Assembly (NCBI RefSeq): GCF_001544615.1
Contig: NZ_FCNV02000018.1
Location: 1-63,826 of the forward strand
Origin: Caballeronia concitans
Lineage (GTDB): Bacteria > Pseudomonadota > Gammaproteobacteria > Burkholderiales > Burkholderiaceae
DNA: 63,826 bases
Direction: 5' to 3'
Shown: positions 18,883 to 27,554 of the stretch, in pieces
Layout of the letters: every line of letters starts with the position of its first letter
Position numbering within the stretch: the first letter of the stretch is position 1
Notes under the pieces: generated by a model
Database searches by the model: none
The model's input: only the letters and a program-made list of their open reading frames with translations
Told to the model about the DNA's origin: nothing
Position numbers and translations under genes: made by a program

Positions 18883-18915
18883 AAACGGCGGCGCTCGCGA
18901 GAGGCCGCCGTTTTT
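18883..18915. terminator. Terminator of the isc operon
   Basis: AAACGGCGGC and GCCGCCGTTTTT form a 10-base-pair stem with a T run, 24 bases after iscX. The A run on the 5' side means it can also stop transcription from the convergent patatin gene. Confidence 0.9.
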
Positions 18916-18969
18916 CGTTGGCGCAGGTGTTTCATCGCGGCCGATCAGCCGACACGCCGGCCCGAATCG

Positions 18970-19896
18970 TCAAACCCGCATTCCACGGTCCGCAAGCTGC
19001 CGCTGCAACGTCGGCCACATCTTCGCGACCGCTTCCTCGCCCGCCAGAATCGCCGCGTTGCGCTGGCTGAAGTCGCTGCTGCTCATCGCGTTGAGGTTCG
19101 GGCGAATGACGGCGTCGGCGTATTTGTCGAGTTCGTAGGCCTTGATCGACTGGCCCATGATCGTGAACGTCTGCATGAGCACGTCGAACGAACTCTGCGT
19201 GAGCGCGGTCTCGGGCCGCGCGGAAATATCGACGGCAATCACGAAATCCGCGCCCATCTTGTGCGCGAACGCAGCCGGCACCGGACTGACGAGTCCGCCA
19301 TCGACGTACTCGTGATCGCCGATCTTCACCGGCTCGAAAATCGACGGCACGCTGCACGACGCCCGCACCGCGATGCCGGTGTTGCCGCGCTGGAAGAGAA
19401 TCGGCTGGCCGCTCCGGAGATCCGTGGCGACGATGCCGAGCGGCTTCGTCATTTTCTCGATCGGCCGGTTGTCGAGCGTCTTGTTCAGGTAGTTCTGCAG
19501 CGCGACGCCTTGCAGAATGCCGCGCGTGCGAAAGGGCATCGCCCAGTCGCTGATCGACGCTTCGTCCATCGTGAGCGCGAGCTTGTTGATGGCGATGCCG
19601 TTCATCCCCGATGCATACAGCGCCGCGATCACCGAACCCGCGCTCGTGCCCGCGACGAGATCGACGCGCACGTTGCGCGCCTCCAGCGCCTTGATGACGC
19701 CGATATGCGCGAACCCGCGCGCCGCGCCGCCGCCGAGCGCAAGCCCGATGCGCGCCGGCCGTTCGGCCCCGGCGTTCGGCGCAGGCGTGGCCGCGACGGG
19801 CGCGCCGCCACCGCTCGTGGTCGTGCAGGCGGCAAGAACGGACGATGCCGCCGCGAGCGAAAACGCGCGGCGGGAAAGACGAGGTGATGACTTCAA
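18970..19896 (-). CDS. Patatin-like lipoprotein (RssA-type esterase)
   Basis: The 308-residue protein has a lipobox SVLAAC with the lipidation site Cys24, preceded by a twin-arginine-like SRRAFS at residues 8-13. The patatin core follows: GLALGGGAARGFAHIG, nucleophile GTSAGS, and catalytic Asp in DGGLVSP. It is therefore predicted to be a membrane-anchored esterase or phospholipase outside the cytoplasm, possibly exported by Tat. The substrate is unknown. It is convergent with the isc operon and divergent from gltX. Confidence 0.86.
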   Translation of the reverse strand: MKSSPRLSRRAFSLAAASSVLAACTTTSGGGAPVAATPAPNAGAERPARIGLALGGGAARGFAHIGVIKALEARNVRVDLVAGTSAGSVIAALYASGMNGIAINKLALTMDEASISDWAMPFRTRGILQGVALQNYLNKTLDNRPIEKMTKPLGIVATDLRSGQPILFQRGNTGIAVRASCSVPSIFEPVKIGDHEYVDGGLVSPVPAAFAHKMGADFVIAVDISARPETALTQSSFDVLMQTFTIMGQSIKAYELDKYADAVIRPNLNAMSSSDFSQRNAAILAGEEAVAKMWPTLQRQLADRGMRV

Positions 19897-20197
19897 GGCG
19901 AACTCCAGCGATCCGGCGAGTGCGCAACAAAGCGCCTGAGCAGGCGGCTTCGAGCACGATGTAGAACGGCGCGCACATCATAAAACAAAAGCCGCGCGGG
20001 GCGGCCCGGCGCCGTCGGCGAGTATAATTTCGACTCATTTCAAGCCGGCGCGCGCCGCGTGCGCACGATGTTTCCGCCAGGCAATCCCTTTTGTGCAAAG
20101 AGCCATCGGGCGCTCGACACCTGCTCCGCAAACAAACACGCCGGAGGGCGTGGCGGCGTGACGAGCGCCAACCATCGAGCACTTCGAGAACACAGCA
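19897..20197. other. Intergenic region between the patatin lipoprotein gene and gltX
   Basis: This 301-base divergent intergenic stretch holds a TATAAT (20023-20028) read toward gltX, with no convincing -35. The remainder, about 170 bases, would be a long gltX leader. No open frame with coding character was seen. Confidence 0.5.
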
Positions 20198-21604
20198 ATG
20201 ACCCAAGTCCGTACACGCTTCGCCCCGAGCCCGACCGGCTTCATCCATCTCGGCAACATCCGCTCCGCGCTCTATCCGTGGGCGTTCGCGCGCAAGATGA
20301 AGGGCACCTTCGTGCTGCGCATCGAAGATACGGATGTGGAGCGCTCCACGGAAGCATCGGTCGACGCGATCCTCGAAGGCATGGCGTGGCTCGGCCTCGA
20401 TTTCGATGAAGGCCCGTTCTATCAGATGCAGCGCATGGACCGGTATCGTGAGGTCGTCGCGCAAATGCTGGAAAGCGGGCTCGCGTACCACTGCTACATG
20501 TCGACGGAGGAGCTCGACGCATTGCGCGAGCGTCAGCGCGCAGCGGGCGAGAAGCCGCGCTACGACGGCACGTGGCGCCCGGAACCGGGCAAGGTGCTGC
20601 CGCCGATTCCGGAAGGCGTGAAGCCGGTGGTGCGCTTTCGCAATCCGCTCTCGGGCGTCGTCGCGTGGGACGACGCGGTGAAAGGGCGCATCGAAATCTC
20701 GAACGAAGAACTCGACGATCTCGTGATCGCGCGTCCCGACGGCACGCCGACGTATAACTTCTGCGTGGTCGTCGACGATCTCGACATGAAGATCACGCAC
20801 GTCATTCGCGGCGACGATCACGTGAACAACACGCCGCGCCAGATCAACATCCTGCGTGCGCTGGGCGGCGAACCGCCGGTGTACGCGCATCTGCCGACCG
20901 TGCTGAACGAGCAGGGCGAGAAGATGAGCAAGCGCCACGGCGCGATGAGCGTCGTGGGTTATCGCGATGAGGGTTATCTGCCCGAAGCGGTCGTGAATTA
21001 TCTCGCGCGGCTCGGCTGGTCGCACGGCGATGCGGAGATATTCTCGCGCGAGCAGTTCGTCGAATGGTTCGATCTGGAGCACCTCGGCAAGTCGCCCGCG
21101 CAGTACGACCACAGCAAGCTCAACTGGCTCAACGCGCACTACATCAAGGAAGCGGACAACGGTCGCCTCGCCGGGCTTGCGAAGCCGTTCCTGGTCGCGG
21201 CGGGCATCGATGCCGCGGCCATCGAAGGCGGCGCGCCGCTCGATCAGGTCGTCGCGTTGCTGAAGGATCGCGCATCGACGGTGAAGGAAATCGCCGATAA
21301 CGCCGCGATGTTCTATCGCGAGCCGACGATCGAACCGGACGCCTACGCGCAGCATGTGACCGATGCGGTGCGCCCGGCAATCGCGGACTTGCGCGCGGCG
21401 CTCGAACAGGCTGAATGGACGAAGGACGCGATCTCGGCCGCGCTGAAATCGACGCTGGCGGCGCACAAGCTCAAGATGCCGCAACTGGCGATGCCGGTGC
21501 GCCTGCTCGTCGCGGGCACGACGCATACGCCGTCCATCGATACCGTGTTGATGCTGTTCGGCCGCGAGACAGTGCTGCGCCGGTTGGAAAAAGCGGCAGG
21601 CTGA
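20198..21604 (+). CDS. gltX: Glutamyl-tRNA synthetase
   Basis: The 468-residue class I synthetase has the HIGH-type signature [13 protein letters not shown] near residue 8 and the KMSKRHG signature near residue 243. It attaches glutamate to tRNA-Glu. Both tRNA-Glu genes of this window lie within 0.8 kb downstream, which is notable. It is discriminating or non-discriminating; sequence inspection alone cannot tell, but a gatCAB system elsewhere would matter. Confidence 0.96.
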   Translation: MTQVRTRFAPSPTGFIHLGNIRSALYPWAFARKMKGTFVLRIEDTDVERSTEASVDAILEGMAWLGLDFDEGPFYQMQRMDRYREVVAQMLESGLAYHCYMSTEELDALRERQRAAGEKPRYDGTWRPEPGKVLPPIPEGVKPVVRFRNPLSGVVAWDDAVKGRIEISNEELDDLVIARPDGTPTYNFCVVVDDLDMKITHVIRGDDHVNNTPRQINILRALGGEPPVYAHLPTVLNEQGEKMSKRHGAMSVVGYRDEGYLPEAVVNYLARLGWSHGDAEIFSREQFVEWFDLEHLGKSPAQYDHSKLNWLNAHYIKEADNGRLAGLAKPFLVAAGIDAAAIEGGAPLDQVVALLKDRASTVKEIADNAAMFYREPTIEPDAYAQHVTDAVRPAIADLRAALEQAEWTKDAISAALKSTLAAHKLKMPQLAMPVRLLVAGTTHTPSIDTVLMLFGRETVLRRLEKAAG

Positions 21605-21693
21605 AGGAACGGCGCGCGATGGGCGTGAATCGTCCGTTGCGCGCGAATCGGGCGGCTAAGGCAAAAAAATTTCGATTCAGGCTTCAAAAGGTA

Positions 21694-21722
21694 TTTACAA
21701 GTTCGAAAACGGCCTATAGAAT
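21694..21722 (+). promoter_or_regulatory. Promoter of tRNA-Ala(GGC)
   Basis: TTTACA (21694-21699), a 17-base spacer and TAGAAT (21717-21722) form a good sigma-70 promoter 18 bases before the tRNA. The bases AGAATCTCG are repeated at the tRNA-Glu promoter, suggesting similar control of the two units. Confidence 0.75.
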
Positions 21723-21740
21723 CTCGTTTCTGTTCTGCAA

Positions 21741-21816
<76 letters not shown>

Positions 21817-21876
21817 AAGAACGGATGAAGGTGATTGCGAAGGTTGTTTTCCGAAGTCGGAAGTCGCAAAAAATAC

Positions 21877-21905
21877 TTCACAAGATACGCGAAGTTGTTT
21901 AGAAT
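21877..21905 (+). promoter_or_regulatory. Promoter of the first tRNA-Glu/tRNA-Asp unit
   Basis: TTCACA (21877-21882), a 17-base spacer and TAGAAT (21900-21905) form a sigma-70 promoter 71 bases before tRNA-Glu. The -10 and following bases match the tRNA-Ala promoter. Confidence 0.7.
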
Positions 21906-21976
21906 CTCGGTCTTCGTTGATTTCAAGCAGCAAACTGAATTAACGAACACGTAGTAAGACAGATACACAAGTTTCT

Positions 21977-22052
21977 GTCCCCTTCGTCTAGAGGCCTAGG
22001 ACATCACCCTTTCACGGTGAGTACAGGGGTTCGAATCCCCTAGGGGACGCCA
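21977..22052 (+). tRNA. tRNA-Glu (anticodon TTC), first copy
   Basis: The 76-base gene begins GTCCCCTTCGTCTAGAGG and has the anticodon loop CTTTCAC, giving TTC. CCA is encoded. It is identical to the copy at 22276. Confidence 0.97.
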
Positions 22053-22126
22053 GAACATCGGCGGCTGCTAGTTAAAGCGCTGCAGGTTTCGCGAGGTGCC
22101 GCACCTTGCGAAGCGATAAAAAAGTT

Positions 22127-22203
22127 GGAGCGGTAGTTCAGTTGGTTAGAATACCGGCCTGTCACGCCGGGGGTCGCGGGTTCGAGTCCCGTCCGCTCCG
22201 CCA
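22127..22203 (+). tRNA. tRNA-Asp (anticodon GTC), first copy
   Basis: The 77-base gene begins GGAGCGGTAGTTCAG, has anticodon GTC and an encoded CCA. It is identical to the copy at 22427. Confidence 0.97.
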
Positions 22204-22225
22204 ACACTTTGCGAGCAGGAGTACT

Positions 22226-22249
22226 CCGGCTGATCAGCCGGTTTTTTTT
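22226..22249 (+). terminator. Terminator after the first Glu-Asp tRNA pair
   Basis: CCGGCTGATCAGCCGG followed by eight T is a clear intrinsic terminator, 22 bases after tRNA-Asp. It suggests that the second pair needs read-through or its own promoter; none is obvious in the 26 bases before tRNA-Glu 2. Confidence 0.9.
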
Positions 22250-22275
22250 CGCCGCAGGGTTGCAAGAAGTTTGTT

Positions 22276-22351
22276 GTCCCCTTCGTCTAGAGGCCTAGGA
22301 CATCACCCTTTCACGGTGAGTACAGGGGTTCGAATCCCCTAGGGGACGCCA
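22276..22351 (+). tRNA. tRNA-Glu (anticodon TTC), second copy
   Basis: Identical in sequence to the tRNA-Glu at 21977, including the 20 bases that follow it (AGAACATCGGCGGCTGCTAG), showing a recent tandem duplication with a unit of about 300 bases. Confidence 0.97.
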
Positions 22352-22426
22352 GAACATCGGCGGCTGCTAGTGAAGCGCTGCACGTTCCGCGAGGTTCATG
22401 ATCCTCGCAGACGCGATGAAAGAGTT

Positions 22427-22503
22427 GGAGCGGTAGTTCAGTTGGTTAGAATACCGGCCTGTCACGCCGGGGGTCGCGGGTTCGAGTCCCGTCCGCTCCG
22501 CCA
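22427..22503 (+). tRNA. tRNA-Asp (anticodon GTC), second copy
   Basis: Identical to the tRNA-Asp at 22127 and exactly 300 bases downstream of it. It carries anticodon GTC and an encoded CCA, and is followed by a terminator. Confidence 0.97.
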
Positions 22504-22515
22504 ACTCAGTCAAGG

Positions 22516-22545
22516 AAAATCCAGCCTCCGGGCTGGATTTTTTTT
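22516..22545 (+). terminator. Terminator after the second Glu-Asp tRNA pair
   Basis: AAAATCCAGCC and GGCTGGATTTTTTTT form a stable hairpin with a long T run, 13 bases after tRNA-Asp. Confidence 0.92.
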
Positions 22546-22677
22546 CGTCCATCGTTTCCTGCGCCGTCCAGTTTTTCCGATGCGGGGCACACCGGAACGT
22601 GCGTATCGCATTTTTGATTGCCAGCACGCTCACGCTGTCATAGTGTTGAGGCACTGTCCCGTGCCTGCATGCGTGCG

Positions 22678-23142
22678 ATGCTCGACCCGACCGAAGACCT
22701 GTCCCTTTATCAACTCCGTCAGGCGACGATGGCGGATTTCGCCTTCGCCGAAGCGCTCACGCACGACAACATGGGCGGCTACTATCGGCGGCACAACCTC
22801 GTCTGGCGCGGCGACCTGTTTCTGTCGAGCTGGCGGGAATCCGAGAATTTCATCCTTCAGGCGGACGGCGTGCCGATCGGCATGATGCGCGTCACCGAGG
22901 AGAACCATTCGCTTCACATCCGCGATGTGCAGATCGCGCAGGGCTTCCGCGGTCGCGGCGCCGGCACGTTTCTGCTCAACACCGCGCATCGCTGGGCGCG
23001 CGCACGCGGGCTCACGGAATGCCAGCTGCGCGTATTCGTCGATAATCCGGCCGCCCGGCTTTACACGCGCATGGGCTATCGTCCGGCGGGGCCGCGGCTC
23101 GCGCAGCTCGGCGCGATCCGGCACATGGTTCGGCGCGTCTGA
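22678..23142 (+). CDS. GNAT-family N-acetyltransferase
   Basis: The product (154 residues from 22678) has the GNAT acetyl-CoA site GFRGRGAGTFLL and the C-terminal signature NPAARLYTRMGY. The acceptor substrate is unknown. Starts at 22618 and 22669 are in the same frame and none has a strong ribosome site; 22678 was chosen because the GNAT fold begins soon after it. It converges with the AraC-family gene, 18 bases away. Confidence 0.82.
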   Translation: MLDPTEDLSLYQLRQATMADFAFAEALTHDNMGGYYRRHNLVWRGDLFLSSWRESENFILQADGVPIGMMRVTEENHSLHIRDVQIAQGFRGRGAGTFLLNTAHRWARARGLTECQLRVFVDNPAARLYTRMGYRPAGPRLAQLGAIRHMVRRV

Positions 23143-23160
23143 CGTCGCTATCAAAGCCTT

Positions 23161-23994
23161 TCACACGCTGTCGCCGTGGCGTTCATCGCTGGAATCGCGC
23201 GCGAAGAAAGCGCGAGGACTTTCGCCGAAGGCGCGGCGGAACATCGCCGAAAACGCGCTCTGACTCTGGTATCCCAATTCTCGCGCGACTTGCGCGAGCG
23301 GCCGGCCCTGGCTCAGCAGCGGAATCGCGCGCGCGAGCACGGCCTGCTGACGCCATTGCGAAAAGCTCACGCCCAGTTCGCGCCTGAAAAGCCGCGCGAT
23401 GGTTCGCGTGCTTGCGCCCGCTTCCGACGACCAGCGCTCCAGATCGGAATTCGACGGATCCGCGAGCACCGCGTCGCACAGCGCGCGCAGGCGCTTTTCA
23501 TTGGGCATCGGCACGGAGAGCGGCAGGGGCTGCGAGCGCATGATTTCGTCGAGCGCGAGCGTGCCGAGGAGCCGCTCGCGCTGACGCGTGATCGGTCGGT
23601 CATCGAGCGCGGCGATCACTTCCCGCAGCAAAGGCGAAACCTCGACGACGCGGCACGCGTCGAGCCCGGCCGGGATGACGCTCGCATCGACGTAGAGCGT
23701 GCGGAGATAGGCGTCCTCGACGATCACGACTTCGTGCGTGACATTGGGCGGCACCCAAATGGCGCGGGAGGGCGGCACCATCCAGGTGGAATCGGCGGTT
23801 GCGACGCGCAGCACGCCCCGCGACGTATAAGCCACCTGCGCCCACGGATGCGTATGCAGTGCGATGCGCACGCCATACGGCACGGGCCGCGAGCGAACGC
23901 GGATCGGATGATCGAGCGTCGGCGAATGCTCGACGGGAATATCGAGATGTTCGACTTCTTCGTTCAACGGCCGTGTATCCGCGAATGTAGGCAT
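23161..23994 (-). CDS. AraC-family transcriptional regulator with cupin sensor domain
   Basis: The 277-residue protein has an N-terminal cupin-like domain (about residues 35-110, with HTHPWAQV) and a C-terminal pair of helix-turn-helix motifs (GASTRTIARLFRRELG and PLAQVARELGYQSQSAFSAMFRRAFG). The start at 23994 was chosen over an ATG 28 codons upstream that overlaps the divergent gene. The effector and targets are unknown; the divergent gamma-glutamylcyclotransferase-like gene is one candidate target. Confidence 0.85.
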   Translation of the reverse strand: MPTFADTRPLNEEVEHLDIPVEHSPTLDHPIRVRSRPVPYGVRIALHTHPWAQVAYTSRGVLRVATADSTWMVPPSRAIWVPPNVTHEVVIVEDAYLRTLYVDASVIPAGLDACRVVEVSPLLREVIAALDDRPITRQRERLLGTLALDEIMRSQPLPLSVPMPNEKRLRALCDAVLADPSNSDLERWSSEAGASTRTIARLFRRELGVSFSQWRQQAVLARAIPLLSQGRPLAQVARELGYQSQSAFSAMFRRAFGESPRAFFARDSSDERHGDSV

Positions 23995-24112
23995 GTTGGT
24001 TATTGCGCGTGAACGTGGTGCGTGGCGGCGCGCGCCAATCGAAGCCGCTTGCGCTTTTTGAGCGGCGATAATGCCCAATCAATCAGCGACCGACAAAGGA
24101 GCGGCTTCTTCG

Positions 24113-24529
24113 ATGCAATACGTTTTTGTGTACGGCACGCTGCGCGCGGGCGAAGTGAACGATATCAACGTCGCGGCGCAGCGTCATGGAATCACGGCGC
24201 CGATCAGAATTGGCGCGGCGCACGTGTACGGACGCCTGTACGATTTTGGCTCATATCCGGGACTCGTGCTGGACCACACCGGCGCGCCGATTCATGGCGA
24301 CGTTTATCGAATCGAAGACACGCTCGTGCCCGTGCTGGATGAGATCGAAGACGTCTATCCCGGCGTGGAGGGGCTATTTCGCGCGCATCGGCTGCACGTT
24401 GAGGTGGAACTCGAGGGCACGGCGACGCATCTCGATTGCCTTATTTATCCGGTGACAGCGGCGGCGGTGCAGGGGTTGCCGCGCATCGAGGGTGGCGACT
24501 GGGTCGCGTATCGGACGGCGCGCGGTTGA
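24113..24529 (+). CDS. Gamma-glutamylcyclotransferase-family (GGCT/AIG2-like) protein
   Basis: The 138-residue product has the fold's signature YVFVYGTLRAGEVN at the start, a YPG turn, and the catalytic Glu region (VLDEIEDVYPG). Family members release 5-oxoproline from gamma-glutamyl amines or peptides; the exact substrate is not predictable. The start at 24113 follows AAAGGAG at 11 bases; a start at 24071 would add 14 residues of no family similarity. It is divergent from the AraC-type gene. Confidence 0.85.
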   Translation: MQYVFVYGTLRAGEVNDINVAAQRHGITAPIRIGAAHVYGRLYDFGSYPGLVLDHTGAPIHGDVYRIEDTLVPVLDEIEDVYPGVEGLFRAHRLHVEVELEGTATHLDCLIYPVTAAAVQGLPRIEGGDWVAYRTARG

Positions 24530-24560
24530 AGCGCGGGGGAAGAAAGTAAAAGCTCGCCCA

Positions 24561-24599
24561 CGCCGTCATCGCGACGCGTGAGGCATCGCGATGACGGCG
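24561..24599. terminator. Hairpin between convergent genes
   Basis: A 13-base perfect inverted repeat (CGCCGTCATCGCG / CGCGATGACGGCG) with a 13-base loop lies between the cyclotransferase-like gene and the convergent small secreted protein. It has no T run, so it is a weak or factor-assisted terminator at best. Confidence 0.5.
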
Positions 24600-24639
24600 C
24601 AGCCCGACCGGTCGGTGCCGGCCAGAAACAGCGGGGCGC

Positions 24640-24882
24640 TTACTCTGCGTGCTGCTTCGACTTGCCGTGCGACTTCTTGTGATGGCCCGACTTGCCCGAC
24701 ATCGAGTGATCCATCGGCATGTCTTGCATGCTCGACTGACGCGATTGCAGAGCCTGTGCGCGCGATTCGACGTCCGCGATCGTTGCGGGATCGGTACTCA
24801 TCCGCACGCCTTGTTCGCTTTGCGCGTAAGCCGACGCCACCGCGCTAAGGGACAACAGAACAGCCAGGGACACTTTCTTCAT
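24640..24882 (-). CDS. Small periplasmic Met/His-rich protein
   Basis: The 80-residue precursor has a clear signal peptide (cleavage near residue 20, SAYA-Q). The mature part of about 60 residues ends in MPMDHSMSGKSGHHKKSHG, dense in Met, His and Lys. The AGGAGG ribosome site is perfect. Met/His clusters of this kind bind copper or silver, so a metal-buffering role is possible, but no family was recognised. Confidence 0.75.
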   Translation of the reverse strand: MKKVSLAVLLSLSAVASAYAQSEQGVRMSTDPATIADVESRAQALQSRQSSMQDMPMDHSMSGKSGHHKKSHGKSKQHAE

Positions 24883-25162
24883 TGTTACCTCCTAATAGCA
24901 GTTGAACCCGGGAATCGCCTGCCGATCCGGTTGGAAAGACGCATAAGTCAGAGCAAAAAGCGCTCCTGCCTGGACCGGCACGCGCTCGCGCGTCGATGAC
25001 CGCAGGGCGAGCCGGACTGGCGCGGATCCGGGCAAGACAATCGTAATCCCGGAATGGTCCGTGCGGTATGGGCAGGCCATTCCGTCCGGCCCTGCGGCCG
25101 GAGCGAAATCATACCGGCGCGCTACAGTACTTTCCAGTCCTGATTATTTTGATATGGCGCAC

Positions 25163-25879
25163 TCAATAAAGATGTAGCCATCGATACACATAAAACCGCG
25201 CCAGCCCGACGAGTTCATGCAGCGACAGTTCGCTGTTTTCATAGCTCCGAAAACGCGGGATGAGTGTGAGACGGGAGCGCCGCACGTCGGAGACATAGGG
25301 CTGCGGCTCGTACCCGAACGCCTCGAAAGCGCGGACAGAACGCCGCATGTGGTACGCGGACGTGACGAGAATCAAAGTACTGTCATGCGCGTTCCCTAAT
25401 ATACCGGCTACGTTTTGAGCGTTCTCGTATGTATTCAGGCTTTTGTTTTCTCGCGTCAGATCCGTCGACGGAACGCCGCGCGCCAGCACGTAAGGAGCGT
25501 AGTTATCGGCTTCTGCTTGCCCGTGGTCCTGCGGATCGCCGCCGCTCACGATCACGCGGCACGATGCGCCCGTTTCTCGGCACTGGCGATATACCTTCGC
25601 CGCCGCCTCGATGCGCGGCATCGATGCGCGCTTCGGAACCAGTCCGGAGTCCGTGCGCGACGTGCCGCCGCCCATCAGCACGATCGTCGTTTTCGGTGCG
25701 AAAGAGGGCGGAATCGTCTGTTCATAACCGTACTGAGCGAGCGAGAAAAGCGGCCTCGCGAACCACCCCGTGCCGAAACCCCAGGCGAGCAGCAAGGTCA
25801 GGATGGCGATCTGCGTGCGCCGTTTCTTCCATAGCGCGAATAATGCGAAAAAAAGCAGCAATAAAGTAAATAGAACCAA
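25163..25879 (-). CDS. YdcF-family (DUF218) membrane protein
   Basis: The 238-residue protein has two N-terminal membrane segments (about residues 1-16 and 24-42) and a DUF218 domain with TTIVLMGGG, VIVSGGDPQ, a conserved NTYENA segment and VTSAYHMRRS. Related proteins include SanA and ElyC, linked to envelope integrity. It lacks a clear operon partner; about 280 bases of non-coding sequence lie on either side. Confidence 0.85.
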   Translation of the reverse strand: MVLFTLLLLFFALFALWKKRRTQIAILTLLLAWGFGTGWFARPLFSLAQYGYEQTIPPSFAPKTTIVLMGGGTSRTDSGLVPKRASMPRIEAAAKVYRQCRETGASCRVIVSGGDPQDHGQAEADNYAPYVLARGVPSTDLTRENKSLNTYENAQNVAGILGNAHDSTLILVTSAYHMRRSVRAFEAFGYEPQPYVSDVRRSRLTLIPRFRSYENSELSLHELVGLARFYVYRWLHLY

Positions 25880-26158
25880 TTTGATTGGGGTAACGTATTG
25901 GTTTCAGGACAATTCGCTCCGTCATCGCGTGATTAGAAGCGCATCGGCGGGGGTGCAGAAGGCGCGTGATCAGCGCGCGCTCAACGGGGGTTTTTAAGAG
26001 AAAGCAGCACCTAACGCAAGCGGCGGCCAAACATTCAGGCTGCGAACGGTGGTCTCGCTCGTCAGCGCGAAATTCGGCGCGCCGCGTTTAGTCGACGTCG
26101 CGGGCCGTCTTGCGACCGTCACGAGCGTCGTCATGGCTGCATAGGAAGAAAGAACGAG

Positions 26159-26470
26159 ATGACCACGTATTCCAACGAAGCCGTACTCGAAGGACTTCGG
26201 CGAGCGCAGTATCGTCAAGTTCCGTGGGCGAAACGCCCCAATGTTTTCGACCGTCTCCGCGCCCTCGGGCTGCTCGAACTGGCGCGGCAGCGTACCGTCG
26301 CGCCGGCGCCCGGGTTCCATGCGCCGGTCGACATCGCCGTCGTCACCGAACGGGGAAAACAGGAGTTCTCGCGCCTGTCGCGGGACGAGCGCTCGATCGA
26401 CTGGGACTTGCGCCGCGCCGAACCGTACACCTTCGGCGGTCACGAAGCGATGCTCGAAGCGAGAATCTAG
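26159..26470 (+). CDS. Hypothetical protein, possible winged-helix
   Basis: The 103-residue protein is not recognised. It starts after AGGAAGAAAGAACG, a reasonable ribosome site. The middle (RLRALGLLELARQR) and the later VTERGKQEFSRL resemble the recognition helix and wing of small winged-helix regulators, but this is only a visual impression. No partner gene is nearby. Confidence 0.6.
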   Translation: MTTYSNEAVLEGLRRAQYRQVPWAKRPNVFDRLRALGLLELARQRTVAPAPGFHAPVDIAVVTERGKQEFSRLSRDERSIDWDLRRAEPYTFGGHEAMLEARI

Positions 26471-26570
26471 CGCACGACGGAACGGGCGGAACGAGCCCTT
26501 CGGGGCAGCATGCCGATCGGCGGACGGGCCGAGGGTGGATCGTCGTCATCGGATGAAGTGCGCTGACGGG

Positions 26571-26601
26571 CGAAAAAAAGCCCGTATCCAAGGATACGGG
26601 C
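26571..26601 (-). terminator. Terminator for the small secreted-protein gene at 26706
   Basis: Read on the minus strand, GCCCGTATCC and GGATACGGGC form a 10-base-pair stem followed by seven T. It lies 105 bases after the 26706 stop. Confidence 0.85.
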
Positions 26602-26705
26602 AGACCGGTTATCACTGCTGCCACGCTGTGCTCATGGCATCTGATGTGACTTGCGGCGGCTCGCTGGGTTCCGCGCGTCGATGACCGCGAGCGCCTTTGA
26701 CGGTT

Positions 26706-26963
26706 TCAATGCTGCGGCGAGCGTTCTTCGCGTTCGTTGTCCGGCCGAGCGCGGACGTTGCTCGCAATGTCGCCGCGCAAGTCGCCGCGTGGGGCAGGCG
26801 GTGTCGAAGCCGCTGCACGTGAGACTTCACGCTGCGCGGATGCCGTAGCGCGCGTGCTCAAACGCAGATCGGACGATGCGGGCGGCGGCTGCGCCTGGCC
26901 GGCTGCCGCTACGCCGGCGAGCGCGATGAACGCGCCTCGGACGAGCAGAGTCGATGCCTTCAT
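26706..26963 (-). CDS. Hypothetical small secreted protein
   Basis: The 85-residue precursor has a signal peptide (MKASTLLVRGAFIALAGVAA, cleavage near residue 24) and a mature part rich in Arg, Ala, Pro and Ser with low complexity. GAGGACACTCAC precedes the ATG, and a minus-strand terminator follows. No family was recognised, but signal peptide, ribosome site and terminator support a real gene. Confidence 0.6.
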   Translation of the reverse strand: MKASTLLVRGAFIALAGVAAAGQAQPPPASSDLRLSTRATASAQREVSRAAASTPPAPRGDLRGDIASNVRARPDNEREERSPQH

Positions 26964-27105
26964 GTGAGTGTCCTCAGATCCTGGGGATCTGTTTATCCAC
27001 TCAACAAGCTATGCCTCGTTGGATACCGCCGCTGTAAGGAATGGTAAAGAGTTGTTTCGCGCCGGGCGGGGCGCGCTCGGGCGAAGAGAAGCGATGACGG
27101 AAAGA

Positions 27106-27140
27106 GAAAAGCCATAGCCGGACATGCGCCGGCTATGGCT
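27106..27140 (-). terminator. Terminator for the DUF4096 gene
   Basis: On the minus strand AGCCATAGCCGG and CCGGCTATGGCT form a 12-base-pair stem followed by TTTTC. It begins 13 bases after the stop of the gene at 27153. Confidence 0.85.
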
Positions 27141-27152
27141 CGATCGATGATG

Positions 27153-27554
27153 TCAGGCCATCTTGGCCGGCGCGCGCCACGATTCCGGATTCGTCCAGAA
27201 TGCACCGCGCAGGCGGTCCCGGCTCGGCGGTGCGGGCGGTTTCACGGCGCTCGAACCAATGCGTCCGCGCAGCGATACTTCGCGGCCATTGGTCGACAGC
27301 CGCTTCACGATTTCCGCGAGCGTGCCGTCGGCTTGCCACTCGTCGAAGCGACGGCGGCAGGTGGGCGGTGAAGGATAGCGGCCGGGCAGCTTCGACCAGC
27401 CTTCGCCCGTCGACAAGACCCACAGCACGGCGTTGACAACCGAGCGCGCTTCCACGCGCGGACGGCCGCGCCGCTCGCTGCGTGCCGGCTCGGAACAAAA
27501 CAACGCCTCAACCAGCGCCCACTCGTTATCTCTCAAATCGTCGAACAGCACCAT
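27153..27554 (-). CDS. Stand-alone DUF4096 (IS5-type transposase N-domain) protein
   Basis: The 133-residue protein matches only the N-terminal DUF4096 domain of IS5-family transposases: LRDNEWALVEALF, GRPRVEARSVVNAVLWVLSTG, WSKLPGRYPSPPTCRRRFDEW. There is no DDE catalytic domain and none is found downstream in any frame. It has a good ribosome site (GAGGTGAGAT) and a terminator, and I see no terminal inverted repeats. It resembles the product at 55065 in the same domain and size. It may be a domesticated DNA-binding protein rather than a decayed insertion sequence. Confidence 0.75.
   Translation of the reverse strand: MVLFDDLRDNEWALVEALFCSEPARSERRGRPRVEARSVVNAVLWVLSTGEGWSKLPGRYPSPPTCRRRFDEWQADGTLAEIVKRLSTNGREVSLRGRIGSSAVKPPAPPSRDRLRGAFWTNPESWRAPAKMA

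Noticed and set aside
18932-21526. 864-residue open frame antisense to gltX and the patatin gene
   Set aside because: Shadow of two real genes in GC-rich DNA; composition is Arg/Ala/Gly-rich with no motif.
21977-22503. CRISPR-like repeat array
   Set aside because: The repeats are two identical tRNA pairs; there are only two units and no spacers.
24892-25080. 62-residue minus-strand frame upstream of the Met/His-rich protein
   Set aside because: No recognisable family and only a weak ribosome site; may be real but cannot be supported.
25994-26443. 149-residue minus-strand frame opposite the 26159 gene
   Set aside because: Largely antisense to a gene with a better ribosome site; no domain visible.
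27153-27554. Complete active insertion sequence around the DUF4096 gene
   Set aside because: No terminal inverted repeats, no target duplication and no DDE domain were found.
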